Positions 26,722-35,234 of a stretch of DNA of 64,000 nucleotides are shown in pieces; the first letter of the stretch is position 1; each line of letters opens with the position of its first letter. A program made the translations under genes and the position numbers. The notes beneath the pieces were generated by a model. It was not told the DNA's origin. It worked only from the letters and a program-made list of their open reading frames with translations, and ran no database searches. Source of the DNA: DSOI01 sp041394885 (lineage in GTDB: Bacteria; Acidobacteriota; Terriglobia; Bryobacterales; Bryobacteraceae); contig JAWKHI010000015.1 in NCBI GenBank assembly GCA_041394885.1, positions 83,429 to 147,428 of the forward strand, in the 5' to 3' direction.

Positions 26722-28458
26722 CTATTGATCTCCGGCGATGGCGATCGACATCGCCTGCGCTTGATTGGAGTAGTTGGCGAAGGGGCTCGATGTCCCCCAA
26801 ACTACGTTGAAGCCGTTGGTGCCCGAGGTGCCCCAAACGACGTTGGTGCCCCAAACGACGTTGGTTCCCCACACCACATTGGTGCCCCAGACCACGTTGG
26901 TAGAGAAGGTCCCGTTGGTGCCCCAGACGACGTTGCTGCCGCCGGTGGAGGTGAAGTTCAGACTGACCTTCCTGGTCGAGTTGTTGTAGACCGCTTTCGG
27001 CGACGCCGCTGAGCCGCTCGGCCGGTCCGAACTGCTGAACGCGGCGCCCACGTCGAGCATCCCGGCGCCAACGGTGAAGATATCGTGGGTGACGTTGTAC
27101 CACTGGTTGGTCGTGGGTTCGAAGATCGCCGCGGTCTGCGCGAAGCCCCGCCGCGCGGTCTTCATCAGCCGGGCCTTCACGATGTTCGGGGTGAGGGAAT
27201 GATCGCGGTCGATCATCAGGGCCGCCGTTCCGGCCACCATTGGAGCCGCCATGCTGGTTCCGCTGAGCGTGAAGTAGTAGGGCGAGTTTCCGCTGGCCCA
27301 GGGCCAGTAGGACGCCACCAATGGGCGATTGCCCGGGTTCTGCGACACCAGCGTCGAACTGGTTGCCTGGGGGGCGATAATGCGATTGCCCGGCGCCACC
27401 AGATCCGGCTTCACCACCTGATCAATGGCGGTGGGACCCTTCGAGCTATAGGTGGTGATCCGGTCGTCTTCGTTCCACCAGTTGTTGAGAGTATTGGCCG
27501 CGCCGACGGTGATCACCAGAGGATCGTTACCGGGCGCGGTGATGGTCCCGTAGCCCGATGTGGAGTACTCGTTCACGCGGCCGAGGTTGCCGGCCGCCAC
27601 CACCACCACGATGCCCGCGTTCCAGGCCCGCTCCACGGCCTGGCAGAGCGGATCGGTCTTGTAGGACTCGCGTACGGCGCGCCCCAACGACAGGTTCATC
27701 ACGCGGATGTTGTAGGTGTTTTTGAGCTGTATGGCGCGATCGATGGCCGCGATCACGGCGCTGTCACTGCCGTTGCCATTGCCGTCGAGCACCTTCAGAT
27801 TGATGATCGAAGCGCCGGCGGCGATGCCCCAGAACGAATCGGCGGCGCGGCAGTTGCCTGTGTTGTCGAGCCCGCCCTGGAGGCAGGACACGTTGCCCTC
27901 ACCGGCGGCGATCCCGGCGACGTGTGTGCCGTGACCGTAGGTGTCGTTGGGATTGTTATCCACGAAGCTCTCGTTGTAGACCACGCGGGAGGTGTTCGAG
28001 TTCCACCAGTTGAAGTCAGAGTGGCTGGTCCGGACGCCGCTATCGAGGATCGCGATGCCGATCGATCCGTTGGTGCATCCTTTGCAATTGGTCCCGCTGG
28101 CGGCGTACCAGCCGTTGACGCTCCAGTAGTTGGCCGCGTTCAGGACCTCACCCTGCCCGAAGCTTTTCACCGGCCGGTCCGGGACGATCGACTCGACGTC
28201 GGGATTGTTGTCGAGATCGTCGAGGGCGTCCTTGGTCACATCGTAGACGGTGACCGGAACATGATTGAATTTGCGGTGGACGTTGCCGCGCTTGCGGCGT
28301 ACTTTGTCGTCGTCACTGTCGTTGGGCTGTCGTCGATAAAGAACGATCACACGCTCGGTTTTGTTGGGCTGCGGCGTCTTCACGTCGCTCGACTTCCGTC
28401 CCGCCGACAGCCAACTCGTTCCCAGCAGTATCGCGAAGGCTAGCTTCGTCAGTCTCAT
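26722..28458 (-). CDS. Secreted subtilisin-like (S8) serine protease with WG-rich hexapeptide repeats
   Basis: A 578-aa exported protease. A signal peptide (MRLTKLAFAILLGTSWLSA) and an I9-like propeptide (VIVLYRRQPN through VESIVPDRPV) precede the catalytic domain. The triad is intact: Asp in IAILDSGVRTSHSDF, His in YGHGTHVAGIAAGEG, the oxyanion Asn in VVVAAGNLGR, and Ser in LSGTSMAAPMVAGTAALM. The C-terminus carries six copies of NVVWGT, four of them in perfect tandem, then a short tail. The repeat may mediate surface attachment or folding; its role is unknown. The start codon lies within an inverted repeat (28456-28476). Confidence 0.92.
   Translation of the reverse strand: MRLTKLAFAILLGTSWLSAGRKSSDVKTPQPNKTERVIVLYRRQPNDSDDDKVRRKRGNVHRKFNHVPVTVYDVTKDALDDLDNNPDVESIVPDRPVKSFGQGEVLNAANYWSVNGWYAASGTNCKGCTNGSIGIAILDSGVRTSHSDFNWWNSNTSRVVYNESFVDNNPNDTYGHGTHVAGIAAGEGNVSCLQGGLDNTGNCRAADSFWGIAAGASIINLKVLDGNGNGSDSAVIAAIDRAIQLKNTYNIRVMNLSLGRAVRESYKTDPLCQAVERAWNAGIVVVVAAGNLGRVNEYSTSGYGTITAPGNDPLVITVGAANTLNNWWNEDDRITTYSSKGPTAIDQVVKPDLVAPGNRIIAPQATSSTLVSQNPGNRPLVASYWPWASGNSPYYFTLSGTSMAAPMVAGTAALMIDRDHSLTPNIVKARLMKTARRGFAQTAAIFEPTTNQWYNVTHDIFTVGAGMLDVGAAFSSSDRPSGSAASPKAVYNNSTRKVSLNFTSTGGSNVVWGTNGTFSTNVVWGTNVVWGTNVVWGTNVVWGTSGTNGFNVVWGTSSPFANYSNQAQAMSIAIAGDQ
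26791..26934 (-). repeat. 18-bp repeats encoding NVVWGT hexapeptides
   Basis: Six 18-bp units lie at 26791-26808, 26827-26844, 26845-26862, 26863-26880, 26881-26898 and 26917-26934. The four central units are directly adjacent. All encode NVVWGT on the minus strand, although codons differ between units, so the peptide has been kept while the DNA has drifted. Confidence 0.9.
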
Positions 28459-28476
28459 GCCTTCTGGAGAGGCATG
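28456..28476 (-). promoter_or_regulatory. Inverted repeat covering the protease start codon
   Basis: CATGCC and GGCATG are separated by 9 nt. In the transcript the AUG sits in the 3' arm, and the likely Shine-Dalgarno (AGAAGG) spans loop and arm, so the hairpin could mask translation initiation. A second, tight inverted repeat (CTGCCA-AA-TGGCAG) lies at 28481-28494 just upstream. Confidence 0.4.
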
Positions 28477-28559
28477 CGCGCTGCCAAATGGCAGATCGCG
28501 TCCTTTCAGGTGCTTGCCCGCGTTCTAGGGTTTTGAGGAGCCGCCAATGTGTCTGGCGC

Positions 28560-28576
28560 CCGGACGGTTTGTCCGG
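28560..28576 (-). terminator. Possible hairpin after the ThuA-like gene
   Basis: CCGGAC and GTCCGG form a 6-bp stem with a 5-nt loop, 2 nt beyond the stop of the ThuA-like gene. There is no T-run, so this is only a weak terminator candidate. Confidence 0.35.
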
Positions 28577-28578
28577 CT

Positions 28579-29400
28579 TCAGGCCCGCATCAGCCATCGC
28601 ACGGCGTTGTGCTGCAGCTTCACATACTCCGGATTCCAGAGCGCCATCAACAAGTGGCCCGGCGACATGTAGCAGACGCGGCCCTTGCCGTAGTCGTACG
28701 CCCATCCCGCCGGTGCGGTGGCTCCCAGATGCCGGTAGGTGAGCCCCTCCTCGTTCACGCTTTCCAGGAACTTGAATTTCGGATCCTTGTCGTAGGTCAT
28801 GTAGTGCTGCTCATCGGTGACCACGAAGTCCTTGACGCCGCGCGTGATCGGGTGATGAGGATCGGTCACCTTCACTTTGAACGTGCGTATCGGCGGATGT
28901 CCCTCGTAGGCCGCGCCAAGCACGTCGCGGAAGCTGGGGTCGCTCAGGCCTACATGCGTCACGTTGTGGAGGAACAGCGCGTTCCCGCCGCGGTTGACGA
29001 AGTCCTTCACTGCCTTGCCCTGCGCCGGCGTCATCCACATGGCCGGCTTTGCCGCGGTCTTGGGGACTTCGGGCTCGAACACCAGCTTCGGCGAACCCGT
29101 AGCCACCCACGCGGCGTTGGTCCGTTCGTCCGGGTAGCCGTCGGGCCAGACCATCCCGTCGCGCAGAATGATCAGCATTTTGTAGCCGTCGAGCGTTTCG
29201 GCGTCGAGCATCTTCGTTTCGTCGCAGAAATCGATCGAAACACCGGACTCCTTGCCGATCGTGCGGCCGAGGCCTGTCCGGATGTAGTCACTGTTGTGAT
29301 AGCGGTCGCCAATCAGGGCGAACGCGGTTGCTTTCTTGCGGCTCGCATTGATGAACGGCGCCGCCGCCAAAGCGCCGAGAACGGTTCTTCGCGTTGTCAT
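28579..29400 (-). CDS. ThuA-like (trehalose utilisation) domain protein
   Basis: A 273-aa protein with a class-I glutamine-amidotransferase-like ThuA fold. It begins with a twin-arginine-like leader (TTRRTVLGALAAAPFI), so it is probably exported. Conserved-looking stretches are FALIGDRYHNSDYIRTGLG, KMLIILRDGMVWPDG, FVNRGGNALFLHN and PAGWAYDYGKGRVCYMSPGH. ThuA proteins are linked to sugar catabolism in proteobacteria and, in this phylum, appear with secreted sugar enzymes. The start overlaps the SMP-30 stop as ATGA, so the pair is coupled. Confidence 0.85.
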   Translation of the reverse strand: MTTRRTVLGALAAAPFINASRKKATAFALIGDRYHNSDYIRTGLGRTIGKESGVSIDFCDETKMLDAETLDGYKMLIILRDGMVWPDGYPDERTNAAWVATGSPKLVFEPEVPKTAAKPAMWMTPAQGKAVKDFVNRGGNALFLHNVTHVGLSDPSFRDVLGAAYEGHPPIRTFKVKVTDPHHPITRGVKDFVVTDEQHYMTYDKDPKFKFLESVNEEGLTYRHLGATAPAGWAYDYGKGRVCYMSPGHLLMALWNPEYVKLQHNAVRWLMRA

Positions 29401-30356
29401 GGCCGGATGCCCTCCACATTGGTTTTGATTCGATATAAGCCGGTTCGCGCCGTCATGTACAGGGTCTTGCCGTCAGAGTCCCCAAACGTGCAATTGGCTG
29501 GGACCTCCGGGGGCCGGATCTTGCCGAGCAGCTTGCCCGACGGTGCAAACACCCAGATGCCGCCGGGTCCGGTGGCCCAAAGGTTTCCTTTCCGATCCAC
29601 CTTCAGGCCGTCCGGAGAGCCGTCGGCGGTTTCCTTCGTTACGTCCCGGAACACCTTTCCGTTCGCCAGAGATCCATCGGCCGCGACATCGTAAATCATC
29701 CAGATCTTGCGCGCGGGGTCGGAATTGGCGATCCACATCTTTTTGCGGTCCGGGGAAAACGCGATGCCGTTGGGCCGGCTCAGCTCGCTTGTGAGCAGGT
29801 CCAGTTTTCCGTTGACACGCAGCCGGTAGACGCCATTGAAGGCCAGTTCCTTGGCCGGATCGGCGTCTTCCTTGGCGAATCCATACGGCGGGTCAGTGAA
29901 ATAGAAATCGCCGTTGGGATGAAACACGCCGTCATTGGGGCTGTTGAGCCGCTTGCCCTGGTAGCGGTCCGCCAGAACCGTTATCTTGCCATCGGTTTCC
30001 GTGCGAGCCACACGCCGGTTGGCATGCTCGCAGGACACCAGGCGCCCCTGGGCGTCGAGGGTGAGTCCATTGGCGCCGACGAATTGCCCTTGCGCGAACT
30101 TGCCCGGAAACACAGGGTGGCGGAATACGGTGACGCCGCCGGCGGGGGTCCATTTGCGGATGGCGTTAGCTGGAATGTCGGTGAACAGGAGATGGTCCTC
30201 GATCCAGACCGGCCCCTCGGTGAACATCATGTCTCCCGCCAGCTTTTCGATCTTGGCGCCGGAGGGCACCAGTTGAGAGAACGAGGGATCCGCGGTGACG
30301 ATCGGCTGCGCGCAGAGCGGGGCCACCATGCAGAAAGCGGTCAGCAGTAGTCTCAT
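29397..30356 (-). CDS. SMP-30/gluconolactonase-family lactonase, exported
   Basis: A 319-aa six-bladed beta-propeller of the SMP-30/gluconolactonase/LRE family, typically hydrolysing sugar lactones with a divalent metal. Metal-site motifs are visible: the Glu in MMFTEGPVWIEDH, the Asn in LNSPNDGVFHPNGDFYF, NGIAFSPDRK and the Asp in GSPDGLKVDRKGNLWA. A signal peptide (MRLLLTAFCMVAPLCA) places it in the periplasm. It is translationally coupled to the ThuA-like gene and diverges from the methyltransferase gene at 30418. Confidence 0.9.
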   Translation of the reverse strand: MRLLLTAFCMVAPLCAQPIVTADPSFSQLVPSGAKIEKLAGDMMFTEGPVWIEDHLLFTDIPANAIRKWTPAGGVTVFRHPVFPGKFAQGQFVGANGLTLDAQGRLVSCEHANRRVARTETDGKITVLADRYQGKRLNSPNDGVFHPNGDFYFTDPPYGFAKEDADPAKELAFNGVYRLRVNGKLDLLTSELSRPNGIAFSPDRKKMWIANSDPARKIWMIYDVAADGSLANGKVFRDVTKETADGSPDGLKVDRKGNLWATGPGGIWVFAPSGKLLGKIRPPEVPANCTFGDSDGKTLYMTARTGLYRIKTNVEGIRP

Positions 30357-30414
30357 CGGTAGAGCATGATATCAGACTCCTGACGTGCTACCCTGAACCC
30401 GATTGGAGTTCCGG

Positions 30415-30444
30415 ACTATGCCTTGTAACACTATGCCTTGTAAC
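30415..30444 (+). repeat. 15-bp tandem duplication at a start codon
   Basis: ACTATGCCTTGTAAC is present twice in a row (30415-30429, 30430-30444), duplicating the start codon of the methyltransferase gene and giving the N-terminus MPCNTMPCNN. Confidence 0.9.
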
Positions 30445-30999
30445 AATGCGGAAGCATCGCACGTTTCGCGACGCGCGATTTTGGGCTTGGCGTCGATGGC
30501 CGGCGCCGGGCGATTGTTGGCTCAGGACGACCTGTTCCCGGAAGTACCCTACGTTCCCACTCCTCCCGAGGTGGTGGACGCGATGCTCGCAATGGCTGCC
30601 GTCAAGAGCTCCGACGTCGTCTACGACCTCGGCTGCGGCGACGGACGGATCGTGATCGCCGCGGCGAAAAAGTACGGCGCCACCGGCACCGGCTTCGACA
30701 TCGACCCCGAGCGCATCAAGGAAGCCACTGAGAACGCCAGGCACGAAGGCGTCACCGGTAAGGTCAGGTTCGTGAAGCAGGATCTCTTCGAGGCGGATCT
30801 TTCCGCGGCATCCGTGATCACCATGTATCTGCTGCCGTCTGTCAATCTGCGGCTCCGGCCAAAGTTGCTGCGGGAGTTGAAACCCGGTACACGGCTCGTC
30901 TCCCACGCTTTCGACATGGGCGATTGGAAGCCCGAGAAAGAAGATCAGATCGACGGGCGCCGAATCTACTTCTGGACGATACCCGAACGCAAAGGCTGA
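30418..30999 (+). CDS. Class I SAM-dependent methyltransferase with a Tat-like leader
   Basis: A 193-aa class I methyltransferase. The SAM-binding motif I is VVYDLGCGDGRIVIAAAKK, followed by the acidic loop GTGFDIDPERI and motif post-I VRFVKQDLFEAD. Before the domain is a twin-arginine-like leader (SRRAILGLASMAGAGRLLAQ), which is odd for an enzyme needing cytosolic SAM. GGAG at 30405-30408 lies 9 nt before the ATG 30418; an identical second ATG context at 30433 comes from a 15-bp duplication. The substrate is not known. The metallophosphoesterase gene follows by 17 nt. Confidence 0.82.
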   Translation: MPCNTMPCNNAEASHVSRRAILGLASMAGAGRLLAQDDLFPEVPYVPTPPEVVDAMLAMAAVKSSDVVYDLGCGDGRIVIAAAKKYGATGTGFDIDPERIKEATENARHEGVTGKVRFVKQDLFEADLSAASVITMYLLPSVNLRLRPKLLRELKPGTRLVSHAFDMGDWKPEKEDQIDGRRIYFWTIPERKG

Positions 31000-31016
31000 T
31001 CCCGAGGGGAGTGGGC

Positions 31017-31664
31017 GTGCGAATCGCCATCGTCTCCGATATTCACGGCCATCTTGCTGCTCTGGAGGCCGTTGTGGCCGATTTGCGCGAGACCGCGCCG
31101 GATCTCGTCGTTCACGGAGGCGACCTCGCCGACGGCGGCCCCAACCCCGCCGAGGTGGTGGACCGCATTCGCGATCTCGGCTGGCCGGGCGTGCTCGGCA
31201 ACACCGACGAGATGCATACGCGGCCGGAGTCGCTCGAAGATTTCGCCCGGCAATCGACGCAGCCGCGCGCGCTTTGGGACTCGATCCGTGCGATGGCAAA
31301 AGTCACGCGGGAGGCTCTCGGCAACGATCGGGTCCAGTGGCTCTCGGGTCTTCCGCTCGAGTTCATTCACGAGCAGCTCGTACTGATCCATGCCAGCCCC
31401 GGCGATCCCTGGCGGTCACCCGGCCCCGCCGCCACGGATGAGGAACTGGAGCGCACCTATGCGCCGATCGGACAGGCGATGGTCGTTTACGGGCACATCC
31501 ACCATCCGTTCGTGCGCCGCCTTGCCGGCCGCGACGGCGCGGCGCTGGTGGTGGCCAATTCGGGAAGCGTGGGTTTGCCGCACGATGGCGATCCGCGCCC
31601 GTCCTACCTGTTGCTGGACGATTTCACTCCGGCCATCCGGCGTGTTGCCGTGCCGGAACGCTGA
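31017..31664 (+). CDS. Calcineurin-like metallophosphoesterase (YfcE/MJ0936-like)
   Basis: A 215-aa cytoplasmic phosphoesterase. Dimetal-site motifs are in order: SDIHGHLAALEAVV, VVHGGDLADGG, GVLGNTDE, LIHASPGDPW and VVYGHIHHPF. I start at the GTG 31017, with GAGGGGA 6 nt upstream; in-frame codons further back overlap the methyltransferase gene. The natural substrate is unclear; relatives cleave small phosphodiesters. It converges on the beta-propeller gene with a 6-nt gap. Confidence 0.88.
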   Translation: MRIAIVSDIHGHLAALEAVVADLRETAPDLVVHGGDLADGGPNPAEVVDRIRDLGWPGVLGNTDEMHTRPESLEDFARQSTQPRALWDSIRAMAKVTREALGNDRVQWLSGLPLEFIHEQLVLIHASPGDPWRSPGPAATDEELERTYAPIGQAMVVYGHIHHPFVRRLAGRDGAALVVANSGSVGLPHDGDPRPSYLLLDDFTPAIRRVAVPER

Positions 31665-31670
31665 TGCCCC

Positions 31671-32504
31671 TTACAGATTCAGGCGGCAGACCACCCCGAC
31701 GTCGTCGCAGTACCACAGGACGCCATTGCGGATCGTCATGCCGTGCGGAAGCGGGTCGCGATCGCCGAGTTGGATCTTCCCGATCACATTGCCATCGCTC
31801 ACGTCGTACTTGAAGATCGCGTTGGCGTTGGAATCCACACACCAAAGATCCTTGCCTTCCCAGCCGAGACCATGCGGACGGTCTCCGGCGGTCTTCCATT
31901 GAAATTCCACTTGGAAGTTCGCCGGGTTGATTCGGTAGATGCTCGCCGAGGGCGGAACCGCCAGGTACAACTTGCCGTATTTGAACTCCACTCCATGCGC
32001 GCCGGTTACCGGACGGGGCGCGTTTGGATCCGGGGGCGGCGGCGCTGGGGCGGCGGATTCTCTCGTCTCCGGGCGGGCCGCCGCGGGCTCCCGCCGCACC
32101 AGCGGGCTCTTCCTGGGGTTCGGCCAGTTGACAACGCCCGCGCCCGGCGTCTCGTAGGCGGCCAGGGTCTTGCCCGATATCCGGTCCACCTTCAGAACCT
32201 TGTGGTCATAGGTCGAAGCGATCCATAGATGCGCGCCGTCCCAGCCGACGCCGGACCCGGCCACCGAATCCGTATTCAGCTTCTCTTTGAGGTTCCCGTC
32301 CCAGTCGACCAAGTATAGGGCGTTGTCACCGCCCTGGTTGAGGATCCAGAGCCCTTCTTCGGTGGCCTGGAGCCCGTTTGGGACCGGGCAGGGGGCGCGA
32401 AAGGCGATGTCCACCTTGACTTGACGGGTATGGAAAGACTCGCCCGGGGCGGCGACGGCTCCGAGCGCGGCGGCGGGGAGGGCGAGGAAGTGTCGGCGGC
32501 GCAT
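31671..32504 (-). CDS. Exported beta-propeller protein (SMP-30/NHL-like)
   Basis: A 277-aa protein with repeated propeller-blade strands (GLWILNQGGDNALYLVDWDG, HLWIASTYDHKVLKVDRISG, DLWCVDSNANAIFKYDVSDG). The leader MRRRHFLALPAAALGAVAAP is Tat-like. A Pro/Ala-rich insert (PAPPPPDPNAPRP) interrupts the middle. Catalytic residues of lactonases are not evident, so it may be a binding or structural protein. The start is the ATG 32504, right before the arginines. It diverges from the aldolase-SDR gene. Confidence 0.75.
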   Translation of the reverse strand: MRRRHFLALPAAALGAVAAPGESFHTRQVKVDIAFRAPCPVPNGLQATEEGLWILNQGGDNALYLVDWDGNLKEKLNTDSVAGSGVGWDGAHLWIASTYDHKVLKVDRISGKTLAAYETPGAGVVNWPNPRKSPLVRREPAAARPETRESAAPAPPPPDPNAPRPVTGAHGVEFKYGKLYLAVPPSASIYRINPANFQVEFQWKTAGDRPHGLGWEGKDLWCVDSNANAIFKYDVSDGNVIGKIQLGDRDPLPHGMTIRNGVLWYCDDVGVVCRLNL

Positions 32505-32561
32505 GGCCGCATTATATCTGTCAGTGAATTCCAGATACACCCCATCTTATACTAGGTGTTC

Positions 32562-34769
32562 ATGCTCCAATTCCTCAAAGACCTTTGGGACCCGTCCGTG
32601 GCGACGTCCCTCGAAGCCGACGGCCTCGCGCTTCTGACCTATCGCTCGAACCTTCTGGGCGCCGATCTCCGCATCACCAATTTCGGCGGGGGAAACACCA
32701 GTTCCAAACTCGCGCTTCCGGATCCGTTCACGCGGAAGGACACGCAAGTTCTGGCCGTGAAGGGGTCCGGCGGCGACCTCGGTTCCATCAAGAAGACCGG
32801 TTTCGCCCTCCTCTACATGGATCGCCTCAATGACCTCCGCGGCATCTACCGCGGGGAAGCTCATGAGGATGAGATGGTGGGCTACTATCCGCTGGCGGCG
32901 TTCGGCGACAGCCGGGTGGCTGCCTCAATCGACACGCCCCTACATGGCTTTTTGCCGTACCCGCACGTGGATCACCTGCATCCGGATTGGGCCATCGCCA
33001 TCGCCGCCGCCGCCAACGGCAAGGAGAAGCTCGACGAGTTCAATGCCAAGTACGGCCACAAGGTTGTTTGGCTGCCGTGGCAGCGTCCCGGCTTCGAACT
33101 GGGGTTGATGCTGGCCAAAGCGGTCACGGACAACCCCGATTGCGATGGCATCCTGCTCGGCTCGCATGGCCTGTTCACATGGGGCGGCACGCAGCGGGAT
33201 TGCTATATCAACTCGGTCCGCATGATCGACGACATGGGCAAGTTCCTGAACGAACATGAGCAGCGGCTATCGGGGCCCGCCTTCGGGGGCGCGAAGTATT
33301 CGCAAAGCCCCAAGGCTCAGTCCCTTGCCGCCGCCATTTTCCCGTACCTGCGCGGCGCGGTGGGCCAGAGCCGGCGTTCGGTGGGACATTATAACGATTC
33401 GGGAGACGTGCAGGAGTTCGCCAACTCGCAGCGCGCCGAAGAGTTGGCCCGTCTGGGAACCAGTTGTCCGGACCATTTCCTGCGCACCAAGATCTCACCC
33501 CTCTACGTGGACTGGAATCCGGAAACCGAAGACATTCCCGCACTCCAGGCCAAGCTCGACGCCGGGCTGGCCGCCTATCGCGAGTCGTACAAAGCCTACC
33601 ACGCCGCGTTCGCCGAGCCTGATTCACCCGCCGTGCGCGATCCGAACCCGTCGGTGGTGCTGATACCGGGTATCGGCATGTTCACCTTCGGTAAGAACAA
33701 GCCCGAAGCCCGTATCAGCGGCGAATTCTATGTCAACGCCATCCACGTGATGGCGGGGGCCATCGCACTGGGTAACGGCGCGGCGCCTCCCGCCGTGCTT
33801 CCCCAAGCCAAGAACGCCGAAGACAGCAAGGCGTTTTCCAGCCTGCACAACTACGTCGCTCTGCCGCAGCGCGAAGCCTTCCGCATCGAATACTGGGCGC
33901 TCGAGGAAGCCAAGCTCCGGCGGATGCCACCCGAGCAGGAATTCAGCCGGCGCATCGTGCTGGTGGTAGGCGGCGGTGCGGGCATCGGACGCAACACCGC
34001 GCTCGACCTCGCCCGAGGCGGCGCGAACGTCATGATCGCCGACAAGAACGAGGAGGCCGCGCGCGCGGTGGCCGTTGAAGCCGCGCAGTTGACTTCCAAG
34101 GAAGCCGTCGCCTCCTGCTACATCGACCTTACCGACCGGAAATCCATCGACGACGCCATCGACCGGGCGGTGCTCGCCTTCGGCGGGCTCGACGGCGTTG
34201 TGAACACCGCGGCGGTGTTCATCGCACCCGATCTGAACGGAAAACTCACCGACGAAAAGTGGGCCCTCACGCTCAGCGTCAACGTGACCGGTAATCACTT
34301 CCTGCTCGACGAAGCGGCGATCGTGCTGCGCCAGCAGAATCTTCCATCCACCATCGTGTTGACCAGTTCCGCCAATGCAGTGGTCCCCAAGCGCGGCAGC
34401 GAGGCCTACGATGTGTCGAAGAGCGCCGTGAATCACATGGTGCGGGAGTACGCCATCGATCTGTCGCCCCGTATCCGCGTGAACGCGATCGCGCCGGCCA
34501 CCGTCGTGGAGGGCTCGACGATGTTCCCACGGGATCGTGTGATGGCTTCGCTCGCCAAGTACAAGATCGCCTTCGAGGAGTCCGAGTCCACCGACGAATT
34601 GCGTCACAAGCTGGCCCAGTTCTACGCCCAGCGGACCCTTACGAAACTCCCGATCACCCCAGCCGATTGCGCCCAGGCGATCCTTTATCTGACTAGTGAC
34701 CGCAGCGCCAAAACCACCGGCCACGTGATTCCGGTGGATGGTGGATTGCCCGAGGCGTTCCTGCGATAG
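32562..34769 (+). CDS. Bifunctional rhamnulose-1-phosphate aldolase / short-chain dehydrogenase
   Basis: A 735-aa fusion. The N-terminal class II aldolase has the zinc-type histidines in HGFLPYPHVDHLHPDW and the opening NFGGGNTSSKL. The C-terminal SDR has the Rossmann motif VVGGGAGIGRNTALDLARGG (about 467-486) and the catalytic YDVSK (about 615-619), followed by an HVIPVDGG tail. Family members act on rhamnulose-1-phosphate and lactaldehyde or related L-sugars in rhamnose/fucose catabolism. I choose the ATG at 32562, with AGG 5 nt upstream, over the GTG at 32556. No rhamnose isomerase or kinase is in view. Confidence 0.9.
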   Translation: MLQFLKDLWDPSVATSLEADGLALLTYRSNLLGADLRITNFGGGNTSSKLALPDPFTRKDTQVLAVKGSGGDLGSIKKTGFALLYMDRLNDLRGIYRGEAHEDEMVGYYPLAAFGDSRVAASIDTPLHGFLPYPHVDHLHPDWAIAIAAAANGKEKLDEFNAKYGHKVVWLPWQRPGFELGLMLAKAVTDNPDCDGILLGSHGLFTWGGTQRDCYINSVRMIDDMGKFLNEHEQRLSGPAFGGAKYSQSPKAQSLAAAIFPYLRGAVGQSRRSVGHYNDSGDVQEFANSQRAEELARLGTSCPDHFLRTKISPLYVDWNPETEDIPALQAKLDAGLAAYRESYKAYHAAFAEPDSPAVRDPNPSVVLIPGIGMFTFGKNKPEARISGEFYVNAIHVMAGAIALGNGAAPPAVLPQAKNAEDSKAFSSLHNYVALPQREAFRIEYWALEEAKLRRMPPEQEFSRRIVLVVGGGAGIGRNTALDLARGGANVMIADKNEEAARAVAVEAAQLTSKEAVASCYIDLTDRKSIDDAIDRAVLAFGGLDGVVNTAAVFIAPDLNGKLTDEKWALTLSVNVTGNHFLLDEAAIVLRQQNLPSTIVLTSSANAVVPKRGSEAYDVSKSAVNHMVREYAIDLSPRIRVNAIAPATVVEGSTMFPRDRVMASLAKYKIAFEESESTDELRHKLAQFYAQRTLTKLPITPADCAQAILYLTSDRSAKTTGHVIPVDGGLPEAFLR

Positions 34770-34823
34770 GGAGGGCCATATGAGCGGCGGGCGACCCGGC
34801 GGGGGGCGGCCTCGAATCTGTCT

Positions 34824-35216
34824 CTAGCCCGCCCGCTTGGCCCAATATCCCTTCCAGGCGAGAGAACCCAGAAGCACCGTCGCCAGTGCCACGGCGTAGG
34901 AGAGGGCGACCGCGGGCATCCATCCCATGGGGCGCCCTTCGATAAGCCGGGTGGCGCCCCACGCCATCACCGCGGCGCCCGCCGCGCCGGGAATTCCGGG
35001 CCAACGGAGGAGCGCTTCCGCCGCCAGCAGGGCCGCCCCCAGCGCGATCAATCCCAGTCCAGCTCCGGTTACTCCCCATTCCCACATCCGTGCCGCCGCC
35101 AGAAGCATGAGCACGCTGCCCGCCGCGCCCGGAATCACCCATCCTGGCCGGCAGCACTCCAGATAAACCAACAGGATCCCCGCCACCAGCATTCCGTAGG
35201 CTTGCGCCGCGCTCAT
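34824..35216 (-). CDS. Small NfeD-like membrane protein
   Basis: A 130-aa integral membrane protein with four hydrophobic segments. The first (GMLVAGILLVYLECCRPGWVIPG) resembles the membrane start of NfeD-type proteins, but no protease or OB domain is present, so the match is partial. It follows the PhoD-like gene by 18 nt on the same strand and is probably co-transcribed. The ATG 35216 is preferred to the TTG at 35222. Confidence 0.6.
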   Translation of the reverse strand: MSAAQAYGMLVAGILLVYLECCRPGWVIPGAAGSVLMLLAAARMWEWGVTGAGLGLIALGAALLAAEALLRWPGIPGAAGAAVMAWGATRLIEGRPMGWMPAVALSYAVALATVLLGSLAWKGYWAKRAG

Positions 35217-35234
35217 CGGCAAGAGAGGACCACC

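Noticed and set aside
26914..26989. Protease repeats as a CRISPR-like or regulatory DNA repeat
   Set aside because: The 18-bp units keep the reading frame and peptide while the DNA drifts, so the repeat is a protein feature.
27085..28443. 452-codon plus-strand frame
   Set aside because: Antisense to the S8 protease, whose catalytic residues are all intact; no start signal and unlikely composition.
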